Source: an uncultured Clostridia bacterium (lineage in GTDB: Bacteria > Bacillota > Clostridia > Christensenellales > Borkfalkiaceae). From it: DNA of 34,184 bases. The notes below the pieces were generated by a model. It was not told the origin of the DNA. It made no database searches and saw only the letters and a program-made list of their open reading frames with translations. Shown here in pieces: positions 27,575-34,184 of this stretch. Position numbers and translations under genes: made by a program. Each line of letters begins with the position of its first letter. Positions within the stretch are counted from its first letter, which is position 1. The DNA is taken from positions 1 to 34,184 of the forward strand of contig CANRFK010000156.1 in the NCBI GenBank assembly GCA_947629875.1. Reading direction: 5' to 3'.

Positions 27575-29623
27575 TTATTTCTTCAAGCTCTGCATGACGA
27601 AGTCGGGCGCCTGTTCATAGCGCGCGAACGTCTCGGAGAATTTCCCCCTGCCCTGCGTGATGGAGCGGAGGCTCGTGGCGTAGGTGAGAATTTCGCCCTG
27701 CGGCGCTTCGGCGGTGATGACCTGCATGCCGTCCTGCGCCTCCATGCCGATGATGCGGCCGCGGCGGGTGTTCAAGTCTCCCATGATGTCGCCGACGTAC
27801 TGCTCGGGGACGATGATCTTCATGGAGCAGATGGGCTCCAAGATGACGGGATGCGCGCGGCGCACGCCGTCGTCATAGGCGAGTTTTGCCGCCGAGACGA
27901 AAGCGATCTCCTTACTGTCGACGGGGTGGGATTTGCCGTCGAAGAGCGTCGCCTTCAAGTCCACCATGGGATAGTCCGCGAGCACGCCCTTCTGAATGGC
28001 CTCGCGCAGACCCTTCTCCACGGCGGGGATGAACTGCTTGGGCACCGAGCCGCCGACGGTCGCATCGACGAACTCGAAGATGCCGTCCGCCGCACCCGGC
28101 TCGAAGCGGATGTTGACGACGCCGAACTGCCCCGCGCCGCCCGACTGCTTCTTGTGCTTGCCCTCGGCTTCCGCAACGCCCGTGACGGCTTCGCGGTAGG
28201 CGACGGTGGGCGTCGTAAACTCGGCGTCCGCGCCGAACTTGGACTTTAATTTTTTCTTGATGATGTCGAGCTGGATCTCGCCCTGCCCGCAGGCGAGCGT
28301 TTCGCCCGTCTCGGTGTTCTTGACGACGCGGAAGCTCTTGTCCTCCTCGGTGAGGCGCGCAAGCCCGCCGAACACCTTATCCTCGGTGCCGCGCACGGTG
28401 GCGTTGACCGCCATGGAGAGCACGGGCTCGGGGAAGTCGATGGGGGCGAACTGCACGGGGGTGTTGACGTCGCACAGCGTGTCGCCCGTTCCCGTACCCG
28501 TGAGTTTGTTGACCGCGCCGATATCGCCCGCTGTGAGTTCGGTGACCTGCGTCTGCTTCTTGCCCATGACGAGGTAGATGGCGTTGATGCGCTCGGTGGT
28601 GTTGGTGTTGGGATTGAGGACGCTCATGCCCGAGCGGAGCACGCCGCGGCACACGCGCAGGTAGTTCAGTTTGCCCACGAAGGGGTCGACGGCCGTCTTA
28701 AAGACCTGTGCCGCGAAGGGAGCATCCGCATCGCAGGAGATCTCCACGGCGCCGCCCGTCTTGACGTCGGTCGCCGAGAGCGCTGCGCGCTCTGCGGCCT
28801 GCGGGAGATATTCCACGACCTCGTTCATGAGATTGATGACGCCCTTGTTGAGGAGGGCGCTGCCCGCGAGCACGGGGATGACGCTCATCGTCTGGATGCC
28901 CTTGCGGATGCCGAGGATGGTCTCCTCGCGGGAGAGGAAGCCTTGGTCGAAGTATTTTTCGAGGAGTTCGTCGTCGTTCTCGGCGGCCGACTCCATGAGG
29001 GAGGCCTGCATCTCTTCGAGTTCGCTCGCGTATGCCGCGGGCACGGCGATCTCCTCGGGTGCGCCCGCCGTGAAGCGGAACGCCTTGCCCGTGATGACGT
29101 TGATGTAGCCCGTCATCTTGTTGCCTTCCATGGAGGGGATCTGGATGGGCGCTACCTTGTTCTTGTAGCTCTCACGCAGGGCGCGCACGGTGCCCGCGTA
29201 GTCGGCATTCTCCTTATCCATGCCGTTGATGAAGATGATGAGCGGCTTCTTTGCTTTGAGACAGTAGTTGATGGCCTTCTCCGCGCCGACGGTGACGGAG
29301 CCGTTCGCGCCCATCACCACGATCGCCGCGCCGCACGCGCGCATCGCGGAATCGAATTCGCCCTCGAAATCGTAGAAGCCGGGGACATCGAGAAGGTTGA
29401 GCTTGACGTCCTTCCAAGTGGTGTAGGAGAGGGAGAGGGAGATGGAAGTCTTTCTTGCGATCTCCTGTTCGTCGAAGTCGGAGACGGTGGTGCCGTTGTC
29501 CGTCTTGCCCATGCGCTCGATGGAGCCGCCGTTGTAGAGGATGGCTTCGGTGAGAGTGGTCTTGCCCTCGCCGCTGTGGCCGACGATGGCGATGTTACGG
29601 ATATTGTTTGCGGATACGCCCAT
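27575..29623 (-). CDS. EF-G-like translational GTPase paralogue (divergent)
   Basis: A 682-residue protein with the full domain order of EF-G: GTP-binding domain (1 to about 270), domain II (about 290-390), then III, IV and V (the last with GRIIGMEAQDGMQVITAEAPQGEILTYATSLRSITQGRGKF). The P-loop is GHSGEGKT (15-22). Switch II reads DVPGFYDF (79-86): Phe83 replaces the catalytic His of DTPGHVDF. The base-specificity motif is NGMD (133-136) instead of NKxD. It is therefore not the main EF-G but one of the Clostridial EF-G-like paralogues whose job (ribosome rescue, recycling or stress) is unsettled; GTP hydrolysis may be slow. It starts at ATG 29623 after AAGGGG. Downstream lies a hairpin, then the ComEC-like gene. 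Confidence 0.9.
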   Translation of the reverse strand: MGVSANNIRNIAIVGHSGEGKTTLTEAILYNGGSIERMGKTDNGTTVSDFDEQEIARKTSISLSLSYTTWKDVKLNLLDVPGFYDFEGEFDSAMRACGAAIVVMGANGSVTVGAEKAINYCLKAKKPLIIFINGMDKENADYAGTVRALRESYKNKVAPIQIPSMEGNKMTGYINVITGKAFRFTAGAPEEIAVPAAYASELEEMQASLMESAAENDDELLEKYFDQGFLSREETILGIRKGIQTMSVIPVLAGSALLNKGVINLMNEVVEYLPQAAERAALSATDVKTGGAVEISCDADAPFAAQVFKTAVDPFVGKLNYLRVCRGVLRSGMSVLNPNTNTTERINAIYLVMGKKQTQVTELTAGDIGAVNKLTGTGTGDTLCDVNTPVQFAPIDFPEPVLSMAVNATVRGTEDKVFGGLARLTEEDKSFRVVKNTETGETLACGQGEIQLDIIKKKLKSKFGADAEFTTPTVAYREAVTGVAEAEGKHKKQSGGAGQFGVVNIRFEPGAADGIFEFVDATVGGSVPKQFIPAVEKGLREAIQKGVLADYPMVDLKATLFDGKSHPVDSKEIAFVSAAKLAYDDGVRRAHPVILEPICSMKIIVPEQYVGDIMGDLNTRRGRIIGMEAQDGMQVITAEAPQGEILTYATSLRSITQGRGKFSETFARYEQAPDFVMQSLKK

Positions 29624-29757
29624 AAAAAACCCCTTATGATTTTGGTTTATGCCGCGCGCTCGCGCACGCCGCTATTTCTATTATACAGGAAATCGGGAAA
29701 AAATCAAGTGGAATTGTAAATTTATTTCTTAAAACGCGATAATTTCACAAGCAAATC

Positions 29758-29786
29758 TTGCGCCCCGCACGAAAGTTTGCTATAAT
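29758..29786 (+). promoter_or_regulatory. Promoter of the nitroreductase gene
   Basis: TTGCGC (29758-29763), 17 bases, TATAAT (29781-29786). Confidence 0.65.
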
Positions 29787-29806
29787 GGCTAAAAAGGAGA
29801 AAAAAT

Positions 29807-30328
29807 ATGAACGATCTGGAACAATTCATCATCCAAAGAAGAAGCACCAAACGCTATACCGATGCGCCCGTGCCCGAAGAGGTCATCCGCCGCATCTGCG
29901 AGGTGGGCACCTATGCCGCCACGGGGCGGGGGAGACAGTCGCCCATCATCCTCGCCGTCACCAATAAAGAATTGCGCGATAGGCTTTCCAAGATGAACGC
30001 CGAGATCTGGGGCATGACGGGCGACCCCTTCTACGGCGCGCCCGTCGTCTTGGTCGTCCTCGCGGATAGAAATGTAAACACGCGCGTGTACGACGGGAGC
30101 CTCGTCATGGGCAATTTGATGCTCGCCGCAGAGGCGGAGGGCATCGGCAGTTGTTGGATCCACCGCGCGCGGGAGGAGTTCGAGAGCGAAGAGGGCAAGG
30201 AGATCTTGCGCTCGCTCGGCGTGGAGGGCGAGTACGAGGGCATCGGCCACTGCGTGTTGGGCTACCCCGCGGCTCCCCCCAAGCCCGCCGCCCCGCGGAA
30301 AGAGAACTACGTCGTGTACGTGAAGTGA
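29807..30328 (+). CDS. Nitroreductase-family flavoprotein
   Basis: A 173-residue FMN-dependent NAD(P)H oxidoreductase, cytosolic and dimeric in the family. The N-terminal FMN-phosphate motif is IIQRRSTKRYTDAPVPEEVI (8-27), followed by AATGRGRQSP (38-47). SLVMGNLMLAAEAEGIGSCWI (about 97-117) is the dimer/FMN helix and the C-terminal GHCVLGYP is the second flavin region. The length is typical for short members. It starts at ATG 29807 with AAAAAGGAG and is monocistronic, ending at the terminator 30344-30382. The substrate (nitro-aromatics, quinones or enoates) cannot be read from sequence. Confidence 0.93.
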   Translation: MNDLEQFIIQRRSTKRYTDAPVPEEVIRRICEVGTYAATGRGRQSPIILAVTNKELRDRLSKMNAEIWGMTGDPFYGAPVVLVVLADRNVNTRVYDGSLVMGNLMLAAEAEGIGSCWIHRAREEFESEEGKEILRSLGVEGEYEGIGHCVLGYPAAPPKPAAPRKENYVVYVK

Positions 30329-30343
30329 GAAAATTCTGATAAA

Positions 30344-30382
30344 GACAAGACAGGACAGGCAAAAAGCCTGTCCTGTCTTGTC
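30344..30382 (+). terminator. Terminator of the nitroreductase gene
   Basis: A perfect 17-bp stem (30344-30360 with 30366-30382) around AAAAA, built of GACAAGACAGGACAGGC. Only ATTTAAT follows. Confidence 0.8.
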
Positions 30383-30419
30383 ATTTAATAGGAATAATTG
30401 AGCGCAAAAATTTTTCCGC

Positions 30420-30449
30420 TTGACAAAAAAGCCGCAAAAGTGTTATACT
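30420..30449 (+). promoter_or_regulatory. Orphan promoter with no evident gene
   Basis: TTGACA (30420-30425), 18 bases, TATACT (30444-30449). Downstream (30456-30590) there are only tiny frames: a 3-codon one at 30496 after GAGGGG and a 9-codon one at 30552. It may produce a small RNA. Confidence 0.5.
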
Positions 30450-30590
30450 GAATATGCCAAGCAATTTCTATTCAATTTGAGGGGTGCGACTTTTTATGTT
30501 CAAGTAGAGGCGTATATTTTTTTCTATGCATCAAACATTGGAATTGGGAAAGATGCAAATAGCGAATAATGAATTTGGTTAATTTTTTGA

Positions 30591-30652
30591 GGTGTACCCG
30601 CTGGGGCTACTGCGCCCTACGGGCTTGTGCCGCGCTTAGTAGACGAATGGTG
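30591..30652 (-). repeat. tRNA-Arg 3'-end remnant and trailer repeat (copy C)
   Basis: Bases 30591-30608 repeat the 3' end of tRNA-Arg (complement of GGGTACACC plus part of the T arm). Bases 30621-30652, on the minus strand, hold CACCA followed by the trailer TTCGTCTACTAAG and GCGGCAC, as at 13738-13770. Confidence 0.65.
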
Positions 30653-30691
30653 CGCGCGGGGCGAACCCAGCGGGTTCTTGCCCTTGACGAA

Positions 30692-30738
30692 TACACCACA
30701 GAGCCCCTGCGCAATTTGCGCAGGGGCTCTGTGGTGTA
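30692..30738 (-). repeat. Perfect 22-bp palindrome containing the tRNA-Arg 3' end
   Basis: Bases 30692-30713 and 30717-30738 are perfect inverted repeats around ATT. The right arm includes the CCA end of tRNA-Arg. No T-run follows on the minus strand. Confidence 0.8.
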
Positions 30739-30808
30739 CCCGCCGGGGCTCGAACCCGGAGTCGACGGCGTCGGAGGCCGTAATGTTATCCAATTACACT
30801 ACGAGTAC
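30732..30808 (-). tRNA. tRNA-Arg(CCG)
   Basis: A 77-nt tRNA. GTACTCG pairs with CGGGTAC (one T-G pair), anticodon stem ACGGC/GCCGT with loop CTCCGAC (anticodon CCG), T stem CCGGG/CCCGG with loop TTCGAGC, discriminator A and encoded CCA. Confidence 0.95.
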
Positions 30809-30844
30809 GTATTCAATTTCTGTTATATTCCGCCGCCTACGGCG

Positions 30845-30925
30845 TACTTCGCCCTATGGGCTCGTGCCGCGCTTAGTAAGCAATAGGGCTCCCGAAAAAG
30901 ATTTGCGAAGCAAAGATTTTTTGGG
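30845..30925. repeat. Trailer repeat copy D and A-type hairpin
   Basis: 30845-30878 matches copy B at 26384 and, on the minus strand, the trailer core CTTAGTA found in copies A and C. 30891-30925 is an A-type hairpin related to 22711-22745 with changed but still paired outer bases (CCC/GGG instead of CAC/GTG). Confidence 0.65.
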
Positions 30926-31011
30926 AAGAGGAGACGCAACGGAGCGCAGTTGCCCTTGCCGTTTGCGGGAAGGGCTTAAAGCGAAGTTTGCGCCGACGAG
31001 TGCGCGCGGGG

Positions 31012-31048
31012 CGGAGGCCGTAATGTTATCCAATTACACTACGAGTAC
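31012..31048 (-). pseudogene. Duplicated 5' half of tRNA-Arg
   Basis: Thirty-seven bases identical to the first 37 of the intact tRNA-Arg, ending exactly with the anticodon CCG. The sequence then passes directly into CCCCGCGCGCAC, the border sequence of the trailer repeat. It lies upstream of the intact gene in the direction of transcription, as at the tRNA-Leu locus. Confidence 0.88.
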
Positions 31049-31187
31049 TTGTTCGGTTTCCGTTTTCGCCGCCAAAGAAAGGCTTCTCCATTGTGCGGCA
31101 AAAATCATTATACCACAACCGCGTGAAAAATGCTTTATATTTTCGCACGGATATGGTAAAATAAAGAAAATTTTTTCGGAGGGCGCC

Positions 31188-32267
31188 ATGGGAAGGACCG
31201 TCGTCGTCGGCATGAGCGGGGGAGTGGACAGCTCCGTTGCCGCCTTGCTCTTAAAGGAGCAGGGCTACAACGTCGTGGGGCTCTTCATGCGCAATTGGGA
31301 GGAGACCGACGTCAGCGGCGCGTGCACTGCGGACGAGGATTTCGAGGACGTCAAGCGCGTGTGCGGGCTGCTCGATATCCCCTACTACACCGTCAATTTC
31401 GCCAAGGAATACATGGAGCGCGTCTTTTCCTATTTCCTCGCCGAATACGCGGCGGGCAGGACGCCCAACCCCGACGTTCTGTGCAACCGCGAGATCAAGT
31501 TCGGCCCCTTCAAGGAGTATGCCGAAAAACTCGGCGCGGACTGCATCGCCACGGGGCACTATTGCGGCATTTCGCACGAAAACGGTGTGCACCGCCTCTT
31601 GAAGGCGGCGGATAGCGGCAAGGATCAGACCTATTTTTTGTGCCAGCTCACACAAAAACAGCTACATGGGGTGCTGTTTCCGCTTGCGAATCTTGAGAAG
31701 AGCGAGGTGCGCCGCATTGCCGAGGAACACGGTCTTTCCACCGCCCGCAAGCGCGATTCGACGGGTATTTGCTTCATCGGAGAGCGCAATTTCCGCAAAT
31801 TTCTCTCCGGATATCTGCCCGCCAAGCCGGGGAAAATTCTCTCCCTTGCGGGCGAAGAGGTGGGCACGCATCAGGGGCTCATGTACTACACGCTCGGCCA
31901 GCGCCGCGGGCTGGATCTCGGCGGAAAGCATGGCGAGGAGGGGCGGTGGTTCGTCGTCGAAAAGGACTTGAAGCACAACATTCTGTACGTCTCGCACGGG
32001 GACGAGAGCCCGCTGTATTCGCGCGGGTGCACGGTCACGGACATGAATTTTATTCCAAACCCGCCAAACGCTGTCGAATTTTCGTGCAGAGCCAAACTTC
32101 GCTACCGCCAGACCGAACAAAATGTGCGCGTCACGCGGACGGGCGAAAACGCGCTCGAACTCGCCTTCGACGAGCCCCAACGCGCCGTCACGGAGGGGCA
32201 GTTTGCCGTGCTGTACGACGAGACGCAGTGCCTCGGCGGCGGCGTCATTACGGAGGTGTTCAAGTGA
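31188..32267 (+). CDS. mnmA: tRNA-specific 2-thiouridylase MnmA
   Basis: A 359-residue enzyme that adds sulfur to uridine 34 of tRNA-Lys, -Glu and -Gln, using ATP and a persulfide donated from a cysteine desulfurase; cytosolic. The PP-loop is SGGVDSS (10-16). The catalytic Cys99 lies in NPDVLCNREIKF and the second Cys195 in DSTGICFIGERNF; both are required and present. GHYCG (about 123-127) and YYTLGQRRGLDLGG (the later tRNA-binding region) complete the family signature. ATG 31188 has CGGAGGG upstream; the long open frame before it runs through tRNA-Arg repeats and is not coding. The last codons overlap the next gene by 4 bases (GTGA). A sulfur source may be the desulfurase encoded at 10206. 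Confidence 0.97.
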   Translation: MGRTVVVGMSGGVDSSVAALLLKEQGYNVVGLFMRNWEETDVSGACTADEDFEDVKRVCGLLDIPYYTVNFAKEYMERVFSYFLAEYAAGRTPNPDVLCNREIKFGPFKEYAEKLGADCIATGHYCGISHENGVHRLLKAADSGKDQTYFLCQLTQKQLHGVLFPLANLEKSEVRRIAEEHGLSTARKRDSTGICFIGERNFRKFLSGYLPAKPGKILSLAGEEVGTHQGLMYYTLGQRRGLDLGGKHGEEGRWFVVEKDLKHNILYVSHGDESPLYSRGCTVTDMNFIPNPPNAVEFSCRAKLRYRQTEQNVRVTRTGENALELAFDEPQRAVTEGQFAVLYDETQCLGGGVITEVFK

Positions 32268-32932
32268 CGGAGGATGTCTTTCGCTTCAAGACGCCCAATG
32301 TGCGCAAGTGCAAACTGTACGGTTTCCGCGAGGAGGGCGGTGCGCTTCTCTATGAAACCGAAATTTTGGACGGGCAGTTTTTGCTCCGCGTGGAAATTGC
32401 GGAAGGCAAAGTCACGACGTCGCTCACCGATACCGCGACGGACGAGCCCTATACCCTGCACCTCGTGGAGGAGGCGGCGGGCGCGTTCGTGGGGAGCGTC
32501 AGGGAGGCGTACACCGCAAAACTTGCCGAAATTGCACAACGGTGTTGCGATTTTGAAATTTTCCGCGAAGAACAGACGAGGCGCCTCATCGCGCACATCG
32601 CCGATATTTACGGCGACGCGCCCGAATATCTGTGGGAGAAATTCCCCGACAACGCCGCCGTGCGCCGCCGCGACAACGGAAAGTGGTACGCCGCCATTCT
32701 CACGGCGGAGCGCAAAAAACTCGGCGCCGCGGGCGAGGGAAAGGCGGAACTTCTTGACGTGCGCATGGAGCCCGCCGAACTCGACCTTCTCGCCGACGGC
32801 AAGACGTATTTCCGCGGCTATCACATGAACAAAAAGCACTGGCTGACCGTCATTTTGGATGGCTCCCTGCCCGACGAAGAGGTGTTCGCCCTCCTCGAGG
32901 AGAGCTACCACCTCGCCGCAAAACAAAAATGA
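32264..32932 (+). CDS. MmcQ/YjbR-domain protein
   Basis: A 222-residue cytosolic protein. It starts at GTG 32264 (GGAGG, 7-nt spacing) overlapping the mnmA stop; the annotated frame could start later, but this fits the coupling. Residues 1-100 (VFRFKTPNVRKCKLYGFREEGGALLYETEILDGQFLLRVEI) are an N-terminal domain I do not recognise. Residues 115-215 carry the MmcQ/YjbR fold: YLWEKFPDNAAVRRRDNGKWYAAIL, LLDVRMEPAEL, FRGYHMNKKHWLTVILDGSLPDEEVFALLEESYHLA. YjbR-like proteins are thought to bind DNA, but their cellular role is unsettled. It shares the mnmA transcript. Confidence 0.82.
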   Translation: MTEDVFRFKTPNVRKCKLYGFREEGGALLYETEILDGQFLLRVEIAEGKVTTSLTDTATDEPYTLHLVEEAAGAFVGSVREAYTAKLAEIAQRCCDFEIFREEQTRRLIAHIADIYGDAPEYLWEKFPDNAAVRRRDNGKWYAAILTAERKKLGAAGEGKAELLDVRMEPAELDLLADGKTYFRGYHMNKKHWLTVILDGSLPDEEVFALLEESYHLAAKQK

Positions 32933-32934
32933 AG

Positions 32935-32964
32935 GTATAAAACTGCTCCGCCCCGTCGATAACC
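32935..32964 (+). promoter_or_regulatory. Sigma-F-like promoter of spoIIR
   Basis: GTATA (32935-32939), 15 bases, then GTCGATAACC (32955-32964), a partial match to the sigma-F -10 (GG.RA.A.T.). The start would be near 32971. spoIIR is sigma-F dependent in Bacillus. Confidence 0.45.
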
Positions 32965-32993
32965 TCTGCGAAAAAAGCGCGGAGGTTGTTTTT
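32961..32993 (+). promoter_or_regulatory. Hairpin sequestering the spoIIR ribosome site
   Basis: AACCTCTGCG (32961-32970) pairs with CGCGGAGGTT (32978-32987), one G-T pair, loop AAAAAAG. The 3' arm contains the spoIIR Shine-Dalgarno GGAGG (32981-32985) and is followed by GTTTTT before the ATG. It could act as terminator and/or translation block in read-through RNA. Confidence 0.65.
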
Positions 32994-33527
32994 ATGAAGA
33001 AGTTTGCGGTGATTGCGTTGCTTGCGGCGGCGATTTTGGGCGTCGTGTTTGCGTTTGCGGGGACGGGGAGCGGGGAGGCCGCGGCGGATGCCGCATCCTA
33101 CCTGCGGGTACATATCCGTGCCAATTCCAACGGCGAGGAGGATCAGGCGGTCAAATATAAGGTGCGCGATGCCGTCGTACAGTTCCTCACGCCCACCGTC
33201 GCGGAGTGCGAGACCAAGGCCGAGGCAATGCAAAAAATCGGCGAAAAACTCGGCGAGGCGGAGGAAGTTGCCGAGCGGGTGCTCCGCGAAAACGGCTTCT
33301 CCTACGGGGCGCGTGCGGAGATCCGGAAGGAGGAATTCCCCACCCGCGTCTACAAAAATGCGACGCTTGAAGCGGGCGTGTACGATGCGCTCATCATGGA
33401 GCTCGGCTCGGGCAAGGGGGACAACTGGTGGTGCGTCGTCTACCCGCCCCTCTGCTTCGGCGGGGGAAACACCAACATTATTTATAAGAGCAAAATTGCG
33501 GAGATCATCCAAAAATTTTTCGGCTGA
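32994..33527 (+). CDS. spoIIR: Stage II sporulation protein R
   Basis: A 177-residue secreted signal made in the forespore; in the family it crosses into the intermembrane space and triggers SpoIIGA to cleave pro-sigma-E. The N-terminus MKKFAVIALLAAAILGVVFAF is a signal or anchor sequence. The diagnostic block is YLRVHIRANSNGEEDQAVKYKVRDAVV (about 37-63), followed by TKAEAMQKIGEKLGEAEEVAERVLRENGFSYGARAEIRKEEFPTRVY and GSGKGDNWWCVVYPPLCF. Length and motifs are complete. ATG 32994 follows GGAGG with 8-nt spacing. Regulation probably depends on the promoter and hairpin just upstream. Confidence 0.95.
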   Translation: MKKFAVIALLAAAILGVVFAFAGTGSGEAAADAASYLRVHIRANSNGEEDQAVKYKVRDAVVQFLTPTVAECETKAEAMQKIGEKLGEAEEVAERVLRENGFSYGARAEIRKEEFPTRVYKNATLEAGVYDALIMELGSGKGDNWWCVVYPPLCFGGGNTNIIYKSKIAEIIQKFFG

Positions 33528-33536
33528 AAAAGCGCC

Positions 33537-33564
33537 GCCCGCCTCCGAAAGAGGCGGGCTATTT
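33537..33564 (+). terminator. Terminator of spoIIR
   Basis: GCCCGCCTC CGAAA GAGGCGGGC (33537-33559), then TATTTTG. Confidence 0.75.
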
Positions 33565-33582
33565 TGCTTTCCTGCAAATATC

Positions 33583-33613
33583 GCATAAAATTTTCCGCCT
33601 TGCGCACATTGTG
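33583..33613 (+). promoter_or_regulatory. Weak sigma-G-like promoter
   Basis: GCATA (33583-33587) and CATTGTG (33607-33613) resemble sigma-G elements, but the spacing (19) and last -10 base are off. Forespore expression would fit a germination hydrolase. Confidence 0.3.
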
Positions 33614-33627
33614 CATAGGAGGAAATT

Positions 33628-34184
33628 ATGAGAAAATTTTTGGCAATCGGCGCGTTGGCGCTTGCGCTCACCGCGACGGCTGCCGCGGGCGCGACGGCGA
33701 TCGCGGTCACCCGCGTGCAGGACGCGACCGATACGGCGCTCGTCTCCGTCGAGCCCGCCGCCGTGCTCCGTCAGGGCAGTAAGGGCGGCGAGGTGAAGGA
33801 GGTCCAGCGCAGATTGAAACAATGGGGCTACTATTCGGGCGCCGTGGACGGCGTGTTCGGCGCGGGGACCAAGAAGGCGGTCATCGCCTTCCAGAAGAAG
33901 AACGGGCTCACGGCGGACGGCGTTGTGGGCAGAGCGACCTACAAGGCGCTCGGCATGACAGATTCGTACAACGCGCTCGGCGGAAATTCGGGCTCGTCGG
34001 GTTCTTCAAGTTCTTCGGGGAGCTCCTCGTACACCTCGTCCGACTTGTACCTTCTCGCCAAGTGCATCTATGCCGAGGGCAGGGGGGAGAGTTACACGGG
34101 GCAGGTGGCCATCGGCGCGGTCATCATGAACCGCGTGAGAAGTTCCAAGTTCCCCAACAGCATCGCGGGCGTCGTGTATCAGCA
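33628..34184 (+). CDS. sleB: SleB-like spore cortex-lytic hydrolase (partial, 5' part)
   Basis: The first 185 residues are visible; the gene runs out of the window. ATG 33628 follows AGGAGG. A signal peptide (MRKFLAIGALALALTATAAAG) exports it. A peptidoglycan-binding domain of the PG_binding_1 type follows (LRQGSKGGEVKEVQRRLKQWGYYSGAVDGVFGAGTKKAVIAFQKKNGLTADGVVG, about 48-102). Then comes a Ser/Gly linker (SGSSGSSSSSGSSS), then the start of the Hydrolase_2 (SleB/CwlJ) domain: DLYLLAKCIYAEGRGESYTGQVAIGAVIMNRVRSSKFPNS, with the catalytic Glu in AEGRGE. SleB is a lytic transglycosylase that opens the cortex during germination. Paralogues can act in growth, and YpeB is not seen here. Confidence 0.88.
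   Translation, partial: MRKFLAIGALALALTATAAAGATAIAVTRVQDATDTALVSVEPAAVLRQGSKGGEVKEVQRRLKQWGYYSGAVDGVFGAGTKKAVIAFQKKNGLTADGVVGRATYKALGMTDSYNALGGNSGSSGSSSSSGSSSYTSSDLYLLAKCIYAEGRGESYTGQVAIGAVIMNRVRSSKFPNSIAGVVYQ

Noticed and set aside
26534..28249. A 571-residue plus-strand frame over the ComEC-like and EF-G-like genes
   Set aside because: It is antisense to two clearly recognisable conserved proteins and resembles nothing itself.
30627..31187. The long N-terminal extension of the mnmA frame
   Set aside because: It runs through tRNA-Arg, its palindrome and repeats; the family start and a ribosome site are at 31188.
31100..31187. Promoter directly upstream of mnmA
   Set aside because: TAAAAT at about 31157 lacks a reasonable -35 box at 16-18 bases.

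Overview
The window looks like one chromosomal stretch of an uncultured, GC-rich, endospore-forming member of the Clostridia. This rests on spoIVFA/spoIVFB, spoIIR and a sleB-type cortex hydrolase, on Gram-positive promoter spacing (TTGACA-17-TATAAT) with strong Shine-Dalgarno sites, on rubrerythrin (anaerobe), on the rplU-rpmA pair with an N-terminally extended L27, and on tRNA genes that encode their CCA. Species cannot be named from sequence alone. Nothing here is a complete mobile element or phage.

Layout. 1-860: two uncharacterised genes (the first cut by the window edge), then a 259-bp internally deleted IS3-family element. 1331-9723: one promoter and a three-gene run: ABC ATPase, multi-spanning ABC permease and a 1,902-residue membrane-anchored protein with bacterial Ig-like repeats and a probable beta-helix. 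9724-10205: a dense array of GC-rich palindromes, one of which recurs near 1160. 10206-13361: a cysteine desulfurase with an apparently leaderless promoter, a purine-rich GATA-like tract, and spoIVFA-spoIVFB behind a sigma-E-like -10 element. 13418-13770: tRNA-Leu(UAA) with a duplicated 5' half and a 3'-end remnant.

13780-17035 is an AT-rich accessory island: an AIPR-family protein with a PD-(D/E)xK-like N-terminus, a Clp-fold serine protease and a 66-residue overlapping ORF, under one promoter and closed by a strong hairpin. It is the best candidate for an undescribed (probably anti-phage) system. 17237-22008: cytoplasmic BspA-type LRR protein, an alpha/beta hydrolase overlapping an iron alcohol dehydrogenase, MarR regulator and lipoprotein hydrolase. 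22067-22675: a YafQ/DinJ-type toxin-antitoxin pair. 22711-23416: hairpin-rich tandem repeats and a tRNA-Val, tRNA-Gly, tRNA-Cys run on the minus strand.

23505-30328 is mostly housekeeping: rubrerythrin, a PH-like membrane protein, rpmA and rplU with a leader, a helical protein, a ComEC-like metallo-beta-lactamase-fold protein, a divergent EF-G paralogue and a nitroreductase. 30383-31187 holds tRNA-Arg(CCG), again with a duplicated 5' half, and repeats shared with the tRNA-Leu locus. 31188-34184: mnmA, a MmcQ/YjbR-domain protein, spoIIR with its ribosome site inside a hairpin, and the start of a sleB-like gene.

Sporulation genes carry stage-appropriate promoter-like motifs (sigma-E-like for spoIVF, sigma-F-like for spoIIR, weak sigma-G-like for sleB), but these are pattern matches by eye. 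The non-coding DNA is unusually structured: several repeat families appear in more than one intergenic region and some show compensatory changes in their stems.
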